Shown here: positions 17,714-26,410 of the stretch, piece by piece | How positions within the stretch are numbered: position 1 is the stretch's first letter | Layout of the letters: each line of letters opens with the position of its first letter | Source of the DNA: Cyclobacteriaceae bacterium | Lineage (GTDB): Bacteria > Bacteroidota > Bacteroidia > Cytophagales > Cyclobacteriaceae | Reading direction: 5' to 3' | DNA: 64,000 nt | NCBI GenBank assembly: GCA_029858965.1 | Contig: JAOUDZ010000014.1 | Location: 1-64,000, forward strand | Position numbers and translations under genes: made by a program | The notes under the pieces: model-generated | Database searches by the model: none | Seen by the model: only the letters and a program-made list of their open reading frames with translations | Told to the model about the DNA's origin: nothing

Positions 17714-18109
17714 CTATGCTGATGCCTCCTTAATTCGGGCCATTACAGCTCCCAACTGCTCCTTTGAGGGTGTAAGCTTTGCGCGTGAGAAATTAATATC
17801 GCCCATCGTATTCATTGGTATGAGATGAACATGCGTATGCGGGACCTCCAGTCCAATTACTGCGATACCAATTCTTTTGCAAGGAACAGCTTTCATTATT
17901 GCGGTCGCTACTTTCTTCGCGAAAATGTTTAATCCGGCCAGGGTTTCATCATCCAAATCAAAAATGTAGTCAACTTCCTGCTTTGGCACGACAAGGGTGT
18001 GGCCGAGCACAAGCGGGTTGATATCAAGAAAGGCGATAAAGCGGTCATCCTCGGCTACAATGTAACCTGGAATCTCCCGTTTAATAATCTTTGTGAATAT
18101 AGTTGGCAT
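17714..18109 (-). CDS. HIT-family nucleotide-binding hydrolase
   Basis: The 131-residue protein opens with TIFTKIIKREIPGYIV and ends its fold with the histidine triad HTHVHLIPM (about residues 92-100), whose central His forms the nucleotidyl intermediate. HIT proteins hydrolyse adenosine 5'-phosphoramidates and related compounds. It lies 32 bp downstream of greA on the same strand and is probably cotranscribed. Confidence 0.93.
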   Translation of the reverse strand: MPTIFTKIIKREIPGYIVAEDDRFIAFLDINPLVLGHTLVVPKQEVDYIFDLDDETLAGLNIFAKKVATAIMKAVPCKRIGIAVIGLEVPHTHVHLIPMNTMGDINFSRAKLTPSKEQLGAVMARIKEASA

Positions 18110-18141
18110 AATCCTTTAGCTTGAAAAGGCCAGGCTGTTGT

Positions 18142-18618
18142 TCAACTGGTGATCATAACAACTTCAAACTCCATCTCTCCGGCAGGAGTCTGAATTCTGG
18201 CTACCTCCCCTATCTTCTTGCCAAGCAAGCCACTTCCGATTGGCGACATCGTTGATATCTTGCTTACCTTTAAATCCGCTTCTTCTTCCGATACCAAAGT
18301 GTAGGTTACAGATGCTCCATTTTTCTTATTCTTTATCGTTACTTTCGACAGGATAGATACCTTGGACGTATCGATGTTGGTCTCATCGAGCAATCGCGCA
18401 TTGGAAACGAGATCCTCCAACTGCGCAATTTTTGCTTCGAGATGACCCTGCGCATCTTTTGCAGCATCGTACTCGGCATTTTCGCTCAGATCACCTTTAT
18501 CGCGAGCTTCAGCAATCTGTCGGGCGATGTCAGCGCGTCCTTTTGATTTGAGATGGCTTAAGTCATTCTTCAACTTCTCCATCCCGTCTTTTGTGTAGTA
18601 TGATATTTTCTGACCCAT
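18142..18618 (-). CDS. greA: Transcription elongation factor GreA
   Basis: The 158-residue protein is GreA, which binds the RNA polymerase secondary channel and promotes cleavage of backtracked RNA. The N-terminal coiled coil carries the two acidic tip residues in RDKGDLSENAEYDAAKDAQG (about 39-58), and the C-terminal FKBP-like domain contains SPIGSGLLGKKIGE. It is first in a two-gene operon with the HIT gene. Confidence 0.97.
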   Translation of the reverse strand: MGQKISYYTKDGMEKLKNDLSHLKSKGRADIARQIAEARDKGDLSENAEYDAAKDAQGHLEAKIAQLEDLVSNARLLDETNIDTSKVSILSKVTIKNKKNGASVTYTLVSEEEADLKVSKISTMSPIGSGLLGKKIGEVARIQTPAGEMEFEVVMITS

Positions 18619-18691
18619 ATCTTATCTTACCATATTGTTATTTTGCTAGAAGGAAAACCACTTGACTTTATTATCGGTTCTATAGTGGTCC

Positions 18692-18726
18692 AAAAAGAAA
18701 CAACGGGCTCATGCCTGAGACCGTTG
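18692..18726 (-). terminator. Rho-independent terminator of the rsmA-mgtE-serA-pentapeptide operon
   Basis: CAACGG (18701-18706) pairs with CCGTTG (18721-18726); inside, CTCA (18708-18711) pairs with TGAG (18716-18719) across one G-A mismatch, with a TGCC loop. On the minus strand the hairpin is followed by a T-rich tract (complement of 18692-18700). It lies 40 bp after the stop of the pentapeptide gene and before greA. Confidence 0.8.
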
Positions 18727-18766
18727 CGAGTACACAAATGTAATATTTTTTATTTCAATACAAAAA

Positions 18767-19612
18767 TCAAGTCCCTACCAACTCCGGAAGATTTGTCTTG
18801 ATTTGTTCCAATATTTCGTCGTCAAACCTTGCCAAATAAAGTGTTTTTACTTGCGACAGTTGCTCCACAGTCAATCCTTTTGCGCCGCGGAGATCGGCTT
18901 TGTACAGGCTGGCATTTTCAAAATCAGCGCCCATCAAATAGCAATTCTGCAAATTTGCTTCCATCAAAAATGCATTATTAAAGTTGGCCTTAATTAAAAA
19001 AGCATTTTCCAAGTTCGCCTTGATAAGAAAAGCGTCTTTAAAATTTGCCCCACTAGCGTACGCCCCCTGCAAATTCGCCTGATTTAAAGTTGAATTTTCA
19101 AAATTTGTCTGGTTCAACCTTGCGTTTTCAAGGTTCGATTCGATTAAAACAGATTGCGAGATATTCGCAGAGTTCATGTTCGAACCACCCAGATGGACAT
19201 GGTTAAGGTTTGTGCGCGGCAGGTGGCAATTCACTAAATTAATCTCATGGATTTTATGACGGTTCAATCGCTTAATATTTCCCACCGTGCGGAATGCAGC
19301 TTCTTCAGATTCCCACAGCCTGAAGTCATCAATTTCATCCTTATAGGTGCGAATACGCTGGCGTATCTCTCCATTTTGATTCAACCAGAAAATCAATATA
19401 CCAATTACAGCAATATCGAAAATCATGCCGTGTGCTTCTGCCAGCACTTGCTGAATGAAAGTGTCAAACTCATTAATATAATAGGAAGCACTAAGACTCA
19501 ACACGACTATCGTTACCACGATCAAAACCAGTGTAGATGTCAGGAGTGGCTTTTCGATAATTGAATCAAAAAGTTCATGCAACCTCTTATTTTGCATTTT
19601 TAAGTAACTCAT
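18767..19612 (-). CDS. Membrane-anchored pentapeptide-repeat protein
   Basis: The 281-residue protein has two hydrophobic helices (about residues 23-44 and 61-78), a charged stretch, then about 28 pentapeptide units of the A(N/D)LxX kind from about 120 to 258, forming a right-handed quadrilateral beta-helix. Several repeats are nearly identical (NLENAFLIKANFNNAFLMEA), suggesting recent internal duplication. A short C-terminal tail (GLTVEQLSQVKTLY) is common in this family. Function is not known; the N-terminal anchor places the beta-helix on one face of the inner membrane. It ends the rsmA-mgtE-serA-like operon (40 bp after the previous gene) and is followed by a strong terminator. Confidence 0.88.
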   Translation of the reverse strand: MSYLKMQNKRLHELFDSIIEKPLLTSTLVLIVVTIVVLSLSASYYINEFDTFIQQVLAEAHGMIFDIAVIGILIFWLNQNGEIRQRIRTYKDEIDDFRLWESEEAAFRTVGNIKRLNRHKIHEINLVNCHLPRTNLNHVHLGGSNMNSANISQSVLIESNLENARLNQTNFENSTLNQANLQGAYASGANFKDAFLIKANLENAFLIKANFNNAFLMEANLQNCYLMGADFENASLYKADLRGAKGLTVEQLSQVKTLYLARFDDEILEQIKTNLPELVGT

Positions 19613-19652
19613 AAGACATGGAATGCTTCTTGGAAATTAGTAAATAAAAATT

Positions 19653-20594
19653 TTATGCCAACTGAAGCGCTTTTATTTTCTGCACCAAAGCTACATTTAT
19701 TTTAATATGGGAGTCAAACGTCCAACCCGCAACATGGGGTGTGAACACTACATTTGGCCGGTTGCGAAGCAAATTAAAGGCTAACAACTGTTCATTTGTA
19801 AGTTTGTCAAGTTTCTCATTCTCAAGGACATCGAGCGCCGCGCCACGGACCCTTCCAGCATCCATCATTTCAGCCAAATCCGACAGCGAAACAATCTCCC
19901 CACGAGCCGTATTGATGAGAATAATACGCTTTTTGAAGCGGGTCAGGTAATTCAGGTTCACCAGGTTTCGTGTTTCCAGTGTCAATGGAATGTGGAGACT
20001 GAGTATGTCAGCTTCTTCCTCAATTGAATTCATCTGAACTTCTTTACAGAACTTATCCGAAAAACCTGTCTTGTATTTGTCAAATGCCAACACATTACAC
20101 TCAAAGCCAGCTAGTCGTCTGGCAAAAGCGTTCCCCATGTTGCCATAACCGATGATGCCAACCGTTTTGCCCATGATCTCTTCACCCCTGTTTCCTTCCC
20201 TGTCCCAAATAAATTCCTTTACACCGCGATCTGCTTTGGGAATATTTCTTAGCAAACTCAATAATAATCCCACGGTAAACTCTCCAACGGCATCTCGATT
20301 TCCTTCAGAAGCATGCAGGACCGCTATGCCTTTGTCTGTCAAATATTTCATATCCAGCATATCCAACCCTGCACCTGCACGTCCAACGAATTTTATGTTC
20401 GGATGTTCACCCAATAAATCCTGATCAACATTGGTCTTACTTCTTAGAATCAGTCCTGCATATCCTGAAAGGACTGCCTTAATTTGGTTTCGTGAAATAT
20501 CAGGCTGATAGTCCGCTTCCCATCCTATTTCTGCCAGCATGGAGAAAAGGCTGTCATGGACGGCATCAATAACCAAACATTTCAACGTACTCAT
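19653..20594 (-). CDS. D-2-hydroxyacid dehydrogenase (phosphoglycerate dehydrogenase-like)
   Basis: The 313-residue protein has the family's NAD-binding motif VGIIGYGNMGNAFARRL (about residues 145-161) and the catalytic Arg, Glu and His in INTARGEIV, ALDVLENEK and TPHVAG. It lacks the C-terminal ACT domain of E. coli SerA, so it is the short type; 3-phosphoglycerate dehydrogenase or another 2-hydroxyacid activity is possible. Its start overlaps the mgtE stop by 4 bases, which implies translational coupling. Confidence 0.88.
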   Translation of the reverse strand: MSTLKCLVIDAVHDSLFSMLAEIGWEADYQPDISRNQIKAVLSGYAGLILRSKTNVDQDLLGEHPNIKFVGRAGAGLDMLDMKYLTDKGIAVLHASEGNRDAVGEFTVGLLLSLLRNIPKADRGVKEFIWDREGNRGEEIMGKTVGIIGYGNMGNAFARRLAGFECNVLAFDKYKTGFSDKFCKEVQMNSIEEEADILSLHIPLTLETRNLVNLNYLTRFKKRIILINTARGEIVSLSDLAEMMDAGRVRGAALDVLENEKLDKLTNEQLLAFNLLRNRPNVVFTPHVAGWTFDSHIKINVALVQKIKALQLA

Positions 20595-21964
20595 TTTAGC
20601 ATCAAATGAACTGTAAAGAAATACACAGTCAATCCCAACAGATCGTTAGTAGTAGTTATGAACGGACCGGCCGCCAAGGCCGGATTAAACCCCAGCCGAT
20701 TCAGGATCAGGGGTGTGACCGTTCCGATAAAAGAAGCGAAAACAATTACGCTAAAAAGCGCCAGCGATACGATCATCGAAAGCTGATACTCTCCAAACAG
20801 TAAAACATTAGCCCCAAAAACCAGCACAGAAAGAAAAAGTCCGTTCAACAAGGCGACAAAAAAGACTTTGACAAATCGATTCCATAGCCCTTCATCCACA
20901 AAATCCAGATTTGCAAGACTTTGCACGATGAGGGAGGATGACTGAATGCCAACGTTACCTCCTGTGGCCTGGATCAAGGGCGTAAAAAATGCGATTGCAG
21001 TTACCCGGGCGAGCTCTTCTTCGAACAATCCCATAAACTTTGCGTTCATTAACCCTCCGGCTATCCCGATCAGCAGCCATGGCAAACGAGCTCTTGTATT
21101 GCGCCAAACACTGTCATCTTCCTCAACGTCTTCGCTAATACCTGCCATGATCTGACGCTCCTCGTCTGCTTGCTCCGTGATTACATCCAACACGTCATCA
21201 ATAGTAATCCGACCCACCAGCTGTCGCCGTACATTCACCACAGGTATAGATTCAAGATCATACTTCTGCATAATTTCAGCTACTTCACTATCTTCCATGT
21301 ATGTTTCCACGGAAAGAATATCTTTTTCATAAATATCGTCTACAATGGTCCTCGTATCTGAAATTATTAAATCCTGAAGTGCTACCCGGCCCAGCAGCAC
21401 ATCATGTTCATCTACTACATAAACGGAATAAAACTTATTCACATTTTCTGCCTGCTTTCTGATTTCGTCGATGCATTGCACTACACTCCAGTAGTAACGT
21501 GCCTTGATCAATTCCTTGGCCATTAACCCACCCGCGACGTTTTCTTCGTAACGAAGTAGTTCAGTGACCTTAATCCTAAGTTCAGGATTCAGTCCGGACA
21601 ATACCTCTTCCCGTTCCTTGATGGGGAGTTCATTTAATATATCAGCCGCATCGTCAGATGGGAGGTGGTTCAGGAAATCGATTATTTCAGTTGGAAGGTA
21701 AACCTTCAGAAATCGCTTTCGGGTATCGGAATCCAAGTCACTAATGATTTCAGCCTGCACATCCATATCAAGCAGTCCCAATACGTATTTGGATTCCTCT
21801 GAATTAAATTCGTACAGCAAAGAAGTAATATCGGCTGACTTAACATCTGCGAGAATATTGTGAATAAACTGATCATCCTGCTCATCCAGCGCCTGCTGAA
21901 AGCGGTCTCTAAATTCCTTTGTCAATTCAAATTCAACGAGTGGCTGCTCCACGACTTCTGTCAA
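20591..21964 (-). CDS. mgtE: MgtE-type magnesium transporter
   Basis: The 457-residue protein has the MgtE order: an N-terminal superhelical domain (LPSDDAADILNELPIKERE near 103-121), two CBS domains (about 140-265; IPVVNVRRQLVGRITIDDVL in the second) and five membrane helices (about 290-455), with the pore segment PLIQATGGNVGIQSS and the ligand-rich TTTNDLLGL. It is a Mg2+-gated Mg2+ channel of the inner membrane. The gene overlaps rsmA by 32 bases and the next gene by 4. Confidence 0.95.
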   Translation of the reverse strand: MTEVVEQPLVEFELTKEFRDRFQQALDEQDDQFIHNILADVKSADITSLLYEFNSEESKYVLGLLDMDVQAEIISDLDSDTRKRFLKVYLPTEIIDFLNHLPSDDAADILNELPIKEREEVLSGLNPELRIKVTELLRYEENVAGGLMAKELIKARYYWSVVQCIDEIRKQAENVNKFYSVYVVDEHDVLLGRVALQDLIISDTRTIVDDIYEKDILSVETYMEDSEVAEIMQKYDLESIPVVNVRRQLVGRITIDDVLDVITEQADEERQIMAGISEDVEEDDSVWRNTRARLPWLLIGIAGGLMNAKFMGLFEEELARVTAIAFFTPLIQATGGNVGIQSSSLIVQSLANLDFVDEGLWNRFVKVFFVALLNGLFLSVLVFGANVLLFGEYQLSMIVSLALFSVIVFASFIGTVTPLILNRLGFNPALAAGPFITTTNDLLGLTVYFFTVHLMLK

Positions 21965-22727
21965 TTAGCTGTGTGAGATTAATAAACGCTTCAACCGGCA
22001 ATTGTTCTGCGCGCTTATCCATAATTTCAAGTGCTGAAATTTCAGCTGGCAAATTTAGATTTTTTAAGGCGTTGCGCAAGGTCTTCCGCCGGGTATTGAA
22101 TGCTTGCTTCACCACGCGAACAAAAAGTACTTCATCACAAGCCAACTTGGCTACGTTGTTGCGTACCAACCGAAGTACAGCTGACATTACCTTTGGTGGC
22201 GGTGTAAAAACTCCGGGGGGAACTTTAAATAGCAGTTCAATATCATAATACGCCTGCAACAATACGCTGAGAATCCCATACGTCTTACTTCCATGCTGGG
22301 CAGCAATGCGCTCTGCAACTTCTTTTTGTAACATACACACGAGCTGATCAACCTTGTCGCGATGTTGTAAGGTCTTGAATAGTATCTGGGAGGATATATT
22401 ATAGGGGAAATTTCCAATAACAGAGAATTTACCCGGAAATATACTGTCGACGTCTACCTCCAGGAAATCGCGCTCAATAATTTTGTCCCGCAGTGCTGCA
22501 AAGTGCTTTTTGAGATAAGCAACCGAATCGCGGTCTATTTCTATAACTTTCAGCTCTATGCCAGGCTTATCCAGCAAGAATTTAGTCAACATACCCATCC
22601 CCGGACCAATCTCCAGCACGGCATGCTTTTCATTTTCAATTTTCAAGGATGCTACAATTCGCTCGGCAATATTTTGATCATGCAAGAAATGCTGCCCCAA
22701 AGACTTCTTGGGTCTTACCTTATTCAT
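21933..22727 (-). CDS. rsmA: 16S rRNA dimethyladenosine transferase
   Basis: Starting at the ATG at 22727 (MNKVRPKKSLGQHFLHD) gives 264 residues; an upstream ATG at 22754 is less likely. RsmA/KsgA dimethylates the two adjacent adenines of the helix 45 loop in 16S rRNA. SAM motif I is LEIGPGMGMLTKFL (about 38-51) and the catalytic motif IV is GNFPYNIS near 107. It is first in a four-gene minus-strand operon and divergent from pdxA. Confidence 0.96.
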   Translation of the reverse strand: MNKVRPKKSLGQHFLHDQNIAERIVASLKIENEKHAVLEIGPGMGMLTKFLLDKPGIELKVIEIDRDSVAYLKKHFAALRDKIIERDFLEVDVDSIFPGKFSVIGNFPYNISSQILFKTLQHRDKVDQLVCMLQKEVAERIAAQHGSKTYGILSVLLQAYYDIELLFKVPPGVFTPPPKVMSAVLRLVRNNVAKLACDEVLFVRVVKQAFNTRRKTLRNALKNLNLPAEISALEIMDKRAEQLPVEAFINLTQLIDRSRGAATR

Positions 22728-22808
22728 TCGTCCATCTGCATACATCCGCCACAATCTACAAGGAACAAATAGATATTTTCGCTAAATCGCTAAGAATTGA
22801 TAGAATCT

Positions 22809-23843
22809 ATGGCACACACACATAAACCCCGTATCGGTATTACATTAGGCGACTTAAACGGTGTTGGCCCTGAGGTTGTTATAAAAGCCCTGGCCGATCA
22901 CCGCATGGTTGATGTTGTTACACCTGTAATCTATGGCTCTGCAAAAGTCATTTCCTATTATAAAAAGCTACTGAACATTGAAGAGTTTAATTACACCCAG
23001 GTTCGCAGCAAAGGCCAGTTTGCTCCTAAAAGTATAAATGTGGTTAACTGTTGGGATGACAACCTGGAGATCAGCCCCGGAAAGGCATCGAAAGAAGGTG
23101 GCCACGCTGCATTCATTGCCCTGAAGCAAGCCTGTGAAGAACTAAAAGAAGGCACAATCGATGCTTTGGTTACGGCCCCTGTTGACAAGCAATCCATTCA
23201 CAGTGAAGAATTCCCATTTTCCGGTCATACCGAATTTCTAACACAATTTTTCGGGGCGACCGAAAGCCTGATGTTCATGGTGAGCGACTCCTTGCGTGTC
23301 GGATTGGTAACTGGGCACATTCCGGTGAAAGAAATTGCGGCCTCACTGACAAAAGAAAAAATTGAGTCTAAGCTGAAGATCATGGAACAATCGCTTCGAA
23401 AAGACTTTGGTATTAGCAAACCCCGTATTGCTGTGCTTGGCCTCAATCCTCATGCCGGCGACGGTGGGTTGATAGGCGAGGAAGAAGAGCAGATAATAAA
23501 ACCCATCATCGCCGATCAAAAAAACCGTGGAAAGCTGGTCTTTGGACCGTTTCCGGCAGATGGATTCTTTGCGTCCGGAAGTCATGCAAAATACGATGCG
23601 ATCCTGGCCATGTACCACGACCAGGGCTTGATTCCTTTCAAATCATTTGCATTTGAGGAAGGAATAAACTTCACAGCGGGCCTAACGGTTGTAAGAACCT
23701 CTCCGGACCATGGAACGGGCTATAATATTGCTGGGAAAAACCAGGCGAATGAAGGCTCCATGCGTGTCGCTGTGTATCGCGCCGCTGATATTTTTAGTGT
23801 CAGAAACGAACATTCTTTGGCAAAACAAGTCTCATCCGGGTGA
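22809..23843 (+). CDS. pdxA: 4-hydroxythreonine-4-phosphate dehydrogenase
   Basis: From the ATG at 22809 the protein has 344 residues. PdxA oxidises 4-phosphohydroxy-L-threonine to an aminoketone used with deoxyxylulose phosphate to make pyridoxine phosphate. Motifs: GITLGDLNGVGPEV (about 9-22), GHTEFL with a metal-binding His, GLNPHAGDGG near 211 and the conserved YHDQGLIPFK near 269. PdxJ, its partner, is not in the window. It opens a long plus-strand run to accC. Confidence 0.96.
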   Translation: MAHTHKPRIGITLGDLNGVGPEVVIKALADHRMVDVVTPVIYGSAKVISYYKKLLNIEEFNYTQVRSKGQFAPKSINVVNCWDDNLEISPGKASKEGGHAAFIALKQACEELKEGTIDALVTAPVDKQSIHSEEFPFSGHTEFLTQFFGATESLMFMVSDSLRVGLVTGHIPVKEIAASLTKEKIESKLKIMEQSLRKDFGISKPRIAVLGLNPHAGDGGLIGEEEEQIIKPIIADQKNRGKLVFGPFPADGFFASGSHAKYDAILAMYHDQGLIPFKSFAFEEGINFTAGLTVVRTSPDHGTGYNIAGKNQANEGSMRVAVYRAADIFSVRNEHSLAKQVSSG

Positions 23844-23892
23844 GTCAATGTTACAATTTCACCTTTGAAATGTCTTAATCTTATTATTTGCA

Positions 23893-23900
23893 TATATTTG
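23893..23900 (+). promoter_or_regulatory. TAnnTTTG -7 box before the TerB-like gene
   Basis: TATATTTG is an exact -7 match, 18 bp before the ATG at 23919. It lies inside the longer open frame that begins at 23865, favouring the 23919 start. A TTTG at 23864-23867 is a possible -33 element but with a 25-bp spacer, somewhat long. Confidence 0.4.
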
Positions 23901-23918
23901 TATATCAAGTTATTGGAT

Positions 23919-24305
23919 ATGGATATAATCACAAAAAAGAAACTCAACATACTTATTCAACTTGCGGAAGCTGACAAACACTTTGCATCAATTGAGCGTG
24001 ATTTTATCTTCAAGATCGCACGCGATAGAAAATTCCCGGAAGAGGAAGTAAATGATCTTATTCGCAATCCACAACCCATTGACTCGCTGGGTGCACTTTC
24101 CCTTGATCAAAAGTTCGATTACCTGATCTCCAGCATAGATTTGGTATTTGTAGACCATAATGTATTTGAGAGCGAAATTATATTTTGCAAGAACATCGCC
24201 ATCAAATTGGGGTTCAAAAAGGGCATAATTGACTACTTTATTGAAAACTACGAAAAGAAAACCCCTCAGGAAATCAGGGAAGTGGCCATTAATGAATACA
24301 GCTAG
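23919..24305 (+). CDS. TerB-like small helical protein
   Basis: The 128-residue product (MDIITKKKLNILIQLAEADKHFA...) is all helical and acidic, with an EF-hand-like arrangement of Asp/Glu residues in repeating helices (LAEADKHFASIERDF, LVFVDHNVFESEIIF) typical of TerB/tellurite-resistance-like domains. Those two segments repeat the theme of an acidic turn followed by a hydrophobic helix. No biochemical function is established. It lies between pdxA and yceD. The family call is by pattern, so confidence is moderate. Confidence 0.6.
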   Translation: MDIITKKKLNILIQLAEADKHFASIERDFIFKIARDRKFPEEEVNDLIRNPQPIDSLGALSLDQKFDYLISSIDLVFVDHNVFESEIIFCKNIAIKLGFKKGIIDYFIENYEKKTPQEIREVAINEYS

Positions 24306-24333
24306 GTTTTTTTTACTTTCTGATTAATTATCC

Positions 24334-24341
24334 TAAATTTG
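24334..24341 (+). promoter_or_regulatory. TAnnTTTG -7 box before yceD-rpmF
   Basis: TAAATTTG fits the Bacteroidota -7 consensus and ends 28 bp before the likely yceD start. It lies in the 64-bp gap after the TerB-like gene, so yceD-rpmF may be an independent transcript. Confidence 0.45.
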
Positions 24342-24369
24342 CCGACTAATTTTTAATACCCGGCAGGGT

Positions 24370-24894
24370 TTGGCGTTGGGCTTGTACAGCATCAATATTA
24401 TTGGCCTGAGTAATAAGAAACACCATTTTCACTTTGAATTTGGTAATGCATTCTTCAGGGAATTTGGAACTGACCTTGTTGCTGAAGGTGCTTTTGGGGT
24501 TGATTTGTCGCTGGATAAGCGGGAAACATTTCTGGAAGCTGAGTTTAGGATTAAGGGTACTGCCAGGCTGATTTGTGACAGAAGCCTTGAACCTTTTGAG
24601 TATCCCATTGAGCGCACCAATAAAATAGTGTTCAAGTATGGAGAAAAGGACGAGGAAATTACGGATGAGATAATGATCATCCAAAGGGATACCGCCACCC
24701 TTGAACTGGGACAGTATATGTATGAGTTCATAGCACTGGCAATACCCCTAAAGAAACTGCACCCAAAGTTTAGGGATGAGGTAAATGACGATGATTCAGC
24801 AGGAAAGATTGTTTATTCTTCTGAAGATTCAACTGAAAATAAAAATGGAGAGGAAATTGACCCTCGCTGGAATATATTGAGGAAATTAAAATAA
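24370..24894 (+). CDS. YceD/DUF177 family protein
   Basis: The 174-residue protein belongs to DUF177 (YceD), nearly always encoded just before ribosomal protein L32, as here (13-bp gap). In bacteria and plastids the family is linked with 23S rRNA accumulation or large-subunit assembly. Visible features are an N-terminal beta-rich part (LYSINIIGLSNKKHHFHFEFG) and the C-terminal RWNILRKLK typical of Bacteroidota members; the usual Cys pair is reduced to one Cys (ARLICDRSL). The start is a TTG at 24370; no ATG is available nearby. Confidence 0.85.
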   Translation: MALGLYSINIIGLSNKKHHFHFEFGNAFFREFGTDLVAEGAFGVDLSLDKRETFLEAEFRIKGTARLICDRSLEPFEYPIERTNKIVFKYGEKDEEITDEIMIIQRDTATLELGQYMYEFIALAIPLKKLHPKFRDEVNDDDSAGKIVYSSEDSTENKNGEEIDPRWNILRKLK

Positions 24895-24907
24895 ACTGTT
24901 TTAGACT

Positions 24908-25099
24908 ATGCCGAATCCCAAACGAAAAATTTCGAAAACCCGCAGAGATAAAAGAAGAACGCATTACAAGGCCACCGCGAAGCAGTTGGCGGTGTGTCCT
25001 ACAACGGGAGAACATCACTTACCCCATCGTGCCTTTTGGCTTGAAGGCAAACTTTACTACAATGGTAAGGTAGTGATGGAAAAAGAAGTCCTGGCCTAA
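24908..25099 (+). CDS. rpmF: 50S ribosomal protein L32
   Basis: The 63-residue basic protein begins [20 protein letters not shown], the standard L32 N-terminus, and continues with [15 protein letters not shown]. Only one of the four zinc-ribbon cysteines remains, so this is a C-minus type that does not bind zinc through a Cys4 site, common in Bacteroidota. It follows yceD and ends at a strong terminator. Confidence 0.97.
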   Translation: MPNPKRKISKTRRDKRRTHYKATAKQLAVCPTTGEHHLPHRAFWLEGKLYYNGKVVMEKEVLA

Positions 25100-25218
25100 T
25101 ATTGCATGATTCCAATACACCTCGCCCACCACAGGCACATGGAGGCCACTGTAATGAAAACTATAGTGTTAGGGGACAAAATGGATGTTAAATGTATTCC
25201 TTAGGGAAGGTATGCCAT

Positions 25219-25258
25219 AGTGCCCGGTGATCTATTCGCCGGGCACTTTCTTTATATT
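25219..25258 (+). terminator. Rho-independent terminator after rpmF
   Basis: AGTGCCCGG (25219-25227) pairs perfectly with CCGGGCACT (25239-25247). Three further inner pairs, one a wobble, leave a five-base loop. A T-rich tract (TTTCTTTATATT) follows. It separates rpmF from fabH. Confidence 0.88.
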
Positions 25259-25303
25259 ACGAATAACATTCAATCAACGCATTGAACTAAAGTTAAGATT
25301 ACC

Positions 25304-26299
25304 ATGACCGATATCAGAGCAGCTATTACAGGTGTGGGTGGATATGTTCCCGACTATATCCTTACAAACAAAGAACTTGAAACGATGGTAGAGACAACGG
25401 ATGAGTGGATCACCTCGCGTACCGGTATAAAAGAACGAAGAATTCTTAAAGGTGAAAATAAAGGCGTTTCCGTTATGGGCATTGAGGCTGTAAAAGACAT
25501 GCTGGCCAAGACCCACGTTGACCCCAAAGAAATTGACTTGCTAATTTTCGCAACCGTTACAGCTGATATGACTTTCCCGGCCACGGCAAATATTGTTGCC
25601 TCGTCTATCGGTGCGGTAAATGCGTTTAGCTATGATATAAGCGCTGCGTGTTCAGGTTTTCTGTTTGCTTTAACGACGGGCGCCAGCTTCATCGAATCAG
25701 GCATGTACAAGAAAATAGTAATCGTTGGTGGCGATAAGATGTCAGCGATCATGGATTACACAGACCGGACCACCTGCATTATATTTGGGGATGGTGCTGG
25801 ATGCGTTTTACTGGAACCGACGACGGAGGATGTCGGTGTTATGGATTCAATTCTCAAGAGCGATGGAAGTGGTGAAAGCTATCTGCACATGAAAGCGGGT
25901 GGCAGCCGGATTCCTGCCTCCCATCAAACCGTAGAATCAAGACAACACTACGTTTATCAGGAAGGCTCGGCCGTATTTAAGTTTGCCGTAACCAATATGG
26001 CGGAAGTGTCTGCACAACTCGCCGAACGAAATAATCTAAAACCAGATGATATTGCCTGGCTTGTTCCACATCAGGCCAACAAAAGAATCATTGATGCGGC
26101 CGCTAGCCGTGTAGGTATTACTGAAGACAAGGTAATGATGAACATTGAACGGTACGGTAACACAACCGCTGGAACAATCCCCCTGCTGCTCTGGGATTAT
26201 GAAAAGCAGCTAAAAAAAGGAGATAATTTGATTCTTGCAGCTTTCGGTGGTGGCTTCACGTGGGGTGCGGTTTATGTGAAATGGGCCTATAATGGTTAA
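25304..26299 (+). CDS. fabH: Beta-ketoacyl-ACP synthase III
   Basis: The 331-residue protein condenses an acyl-CoA starter with malonyl-ACP to begin fatty-acid synthesis. The catalytic triad is visible: Cys116 in [11 protein letters not shown], His in PHQANKRI near 256 and Asn in [10 protein letters not shown] near 286. Length is usual. In many bacteria plsX lies between rpmF and fabH; here the 204-bp gap holds a terminator and no plsX. Efp, accB and accC follow, so the run covers fatty-acid initiation. Confidence 0.96.
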   Translation: MTDIRAAITGVGGYVPDYILTNKELETMVETTDEWITSRTGIKERRILKGENKGVSVMGIEAVKDMLAKTHVDPKEIDLLIFATVTADMTFPATANIVASSIGAVNAFSYDISAACSGFLFALTTGASFIESGMYKKIVIVGGDKMSAIMDYTDRTTCIIFGDGAGCVLLEPTTEDVGVMDSILKSDGSGESYLHMKAGGSRIPASHQTVESRQHYVYQEGSAVFKFAVTNMAEVSAQLAERNNLKPDDIAWLVPHQANKRIIDAAASRVGITEDKVMMNIERYGNTTAGTIPLLLWDYEKQLKKGDNLILAAFGGGFTWGAVYVKWAYNG

Positions 26300-26410
26300 C
26301 ATTTTGGTTCCCGCCCTACAGTTCCGAAGACTCCTCATCAATTGAACCCGATATAGACCCTGTATTCTTGCAATTAATCAATTCATTTGTAACTTAAAGT
26401 CTCGATTTTT

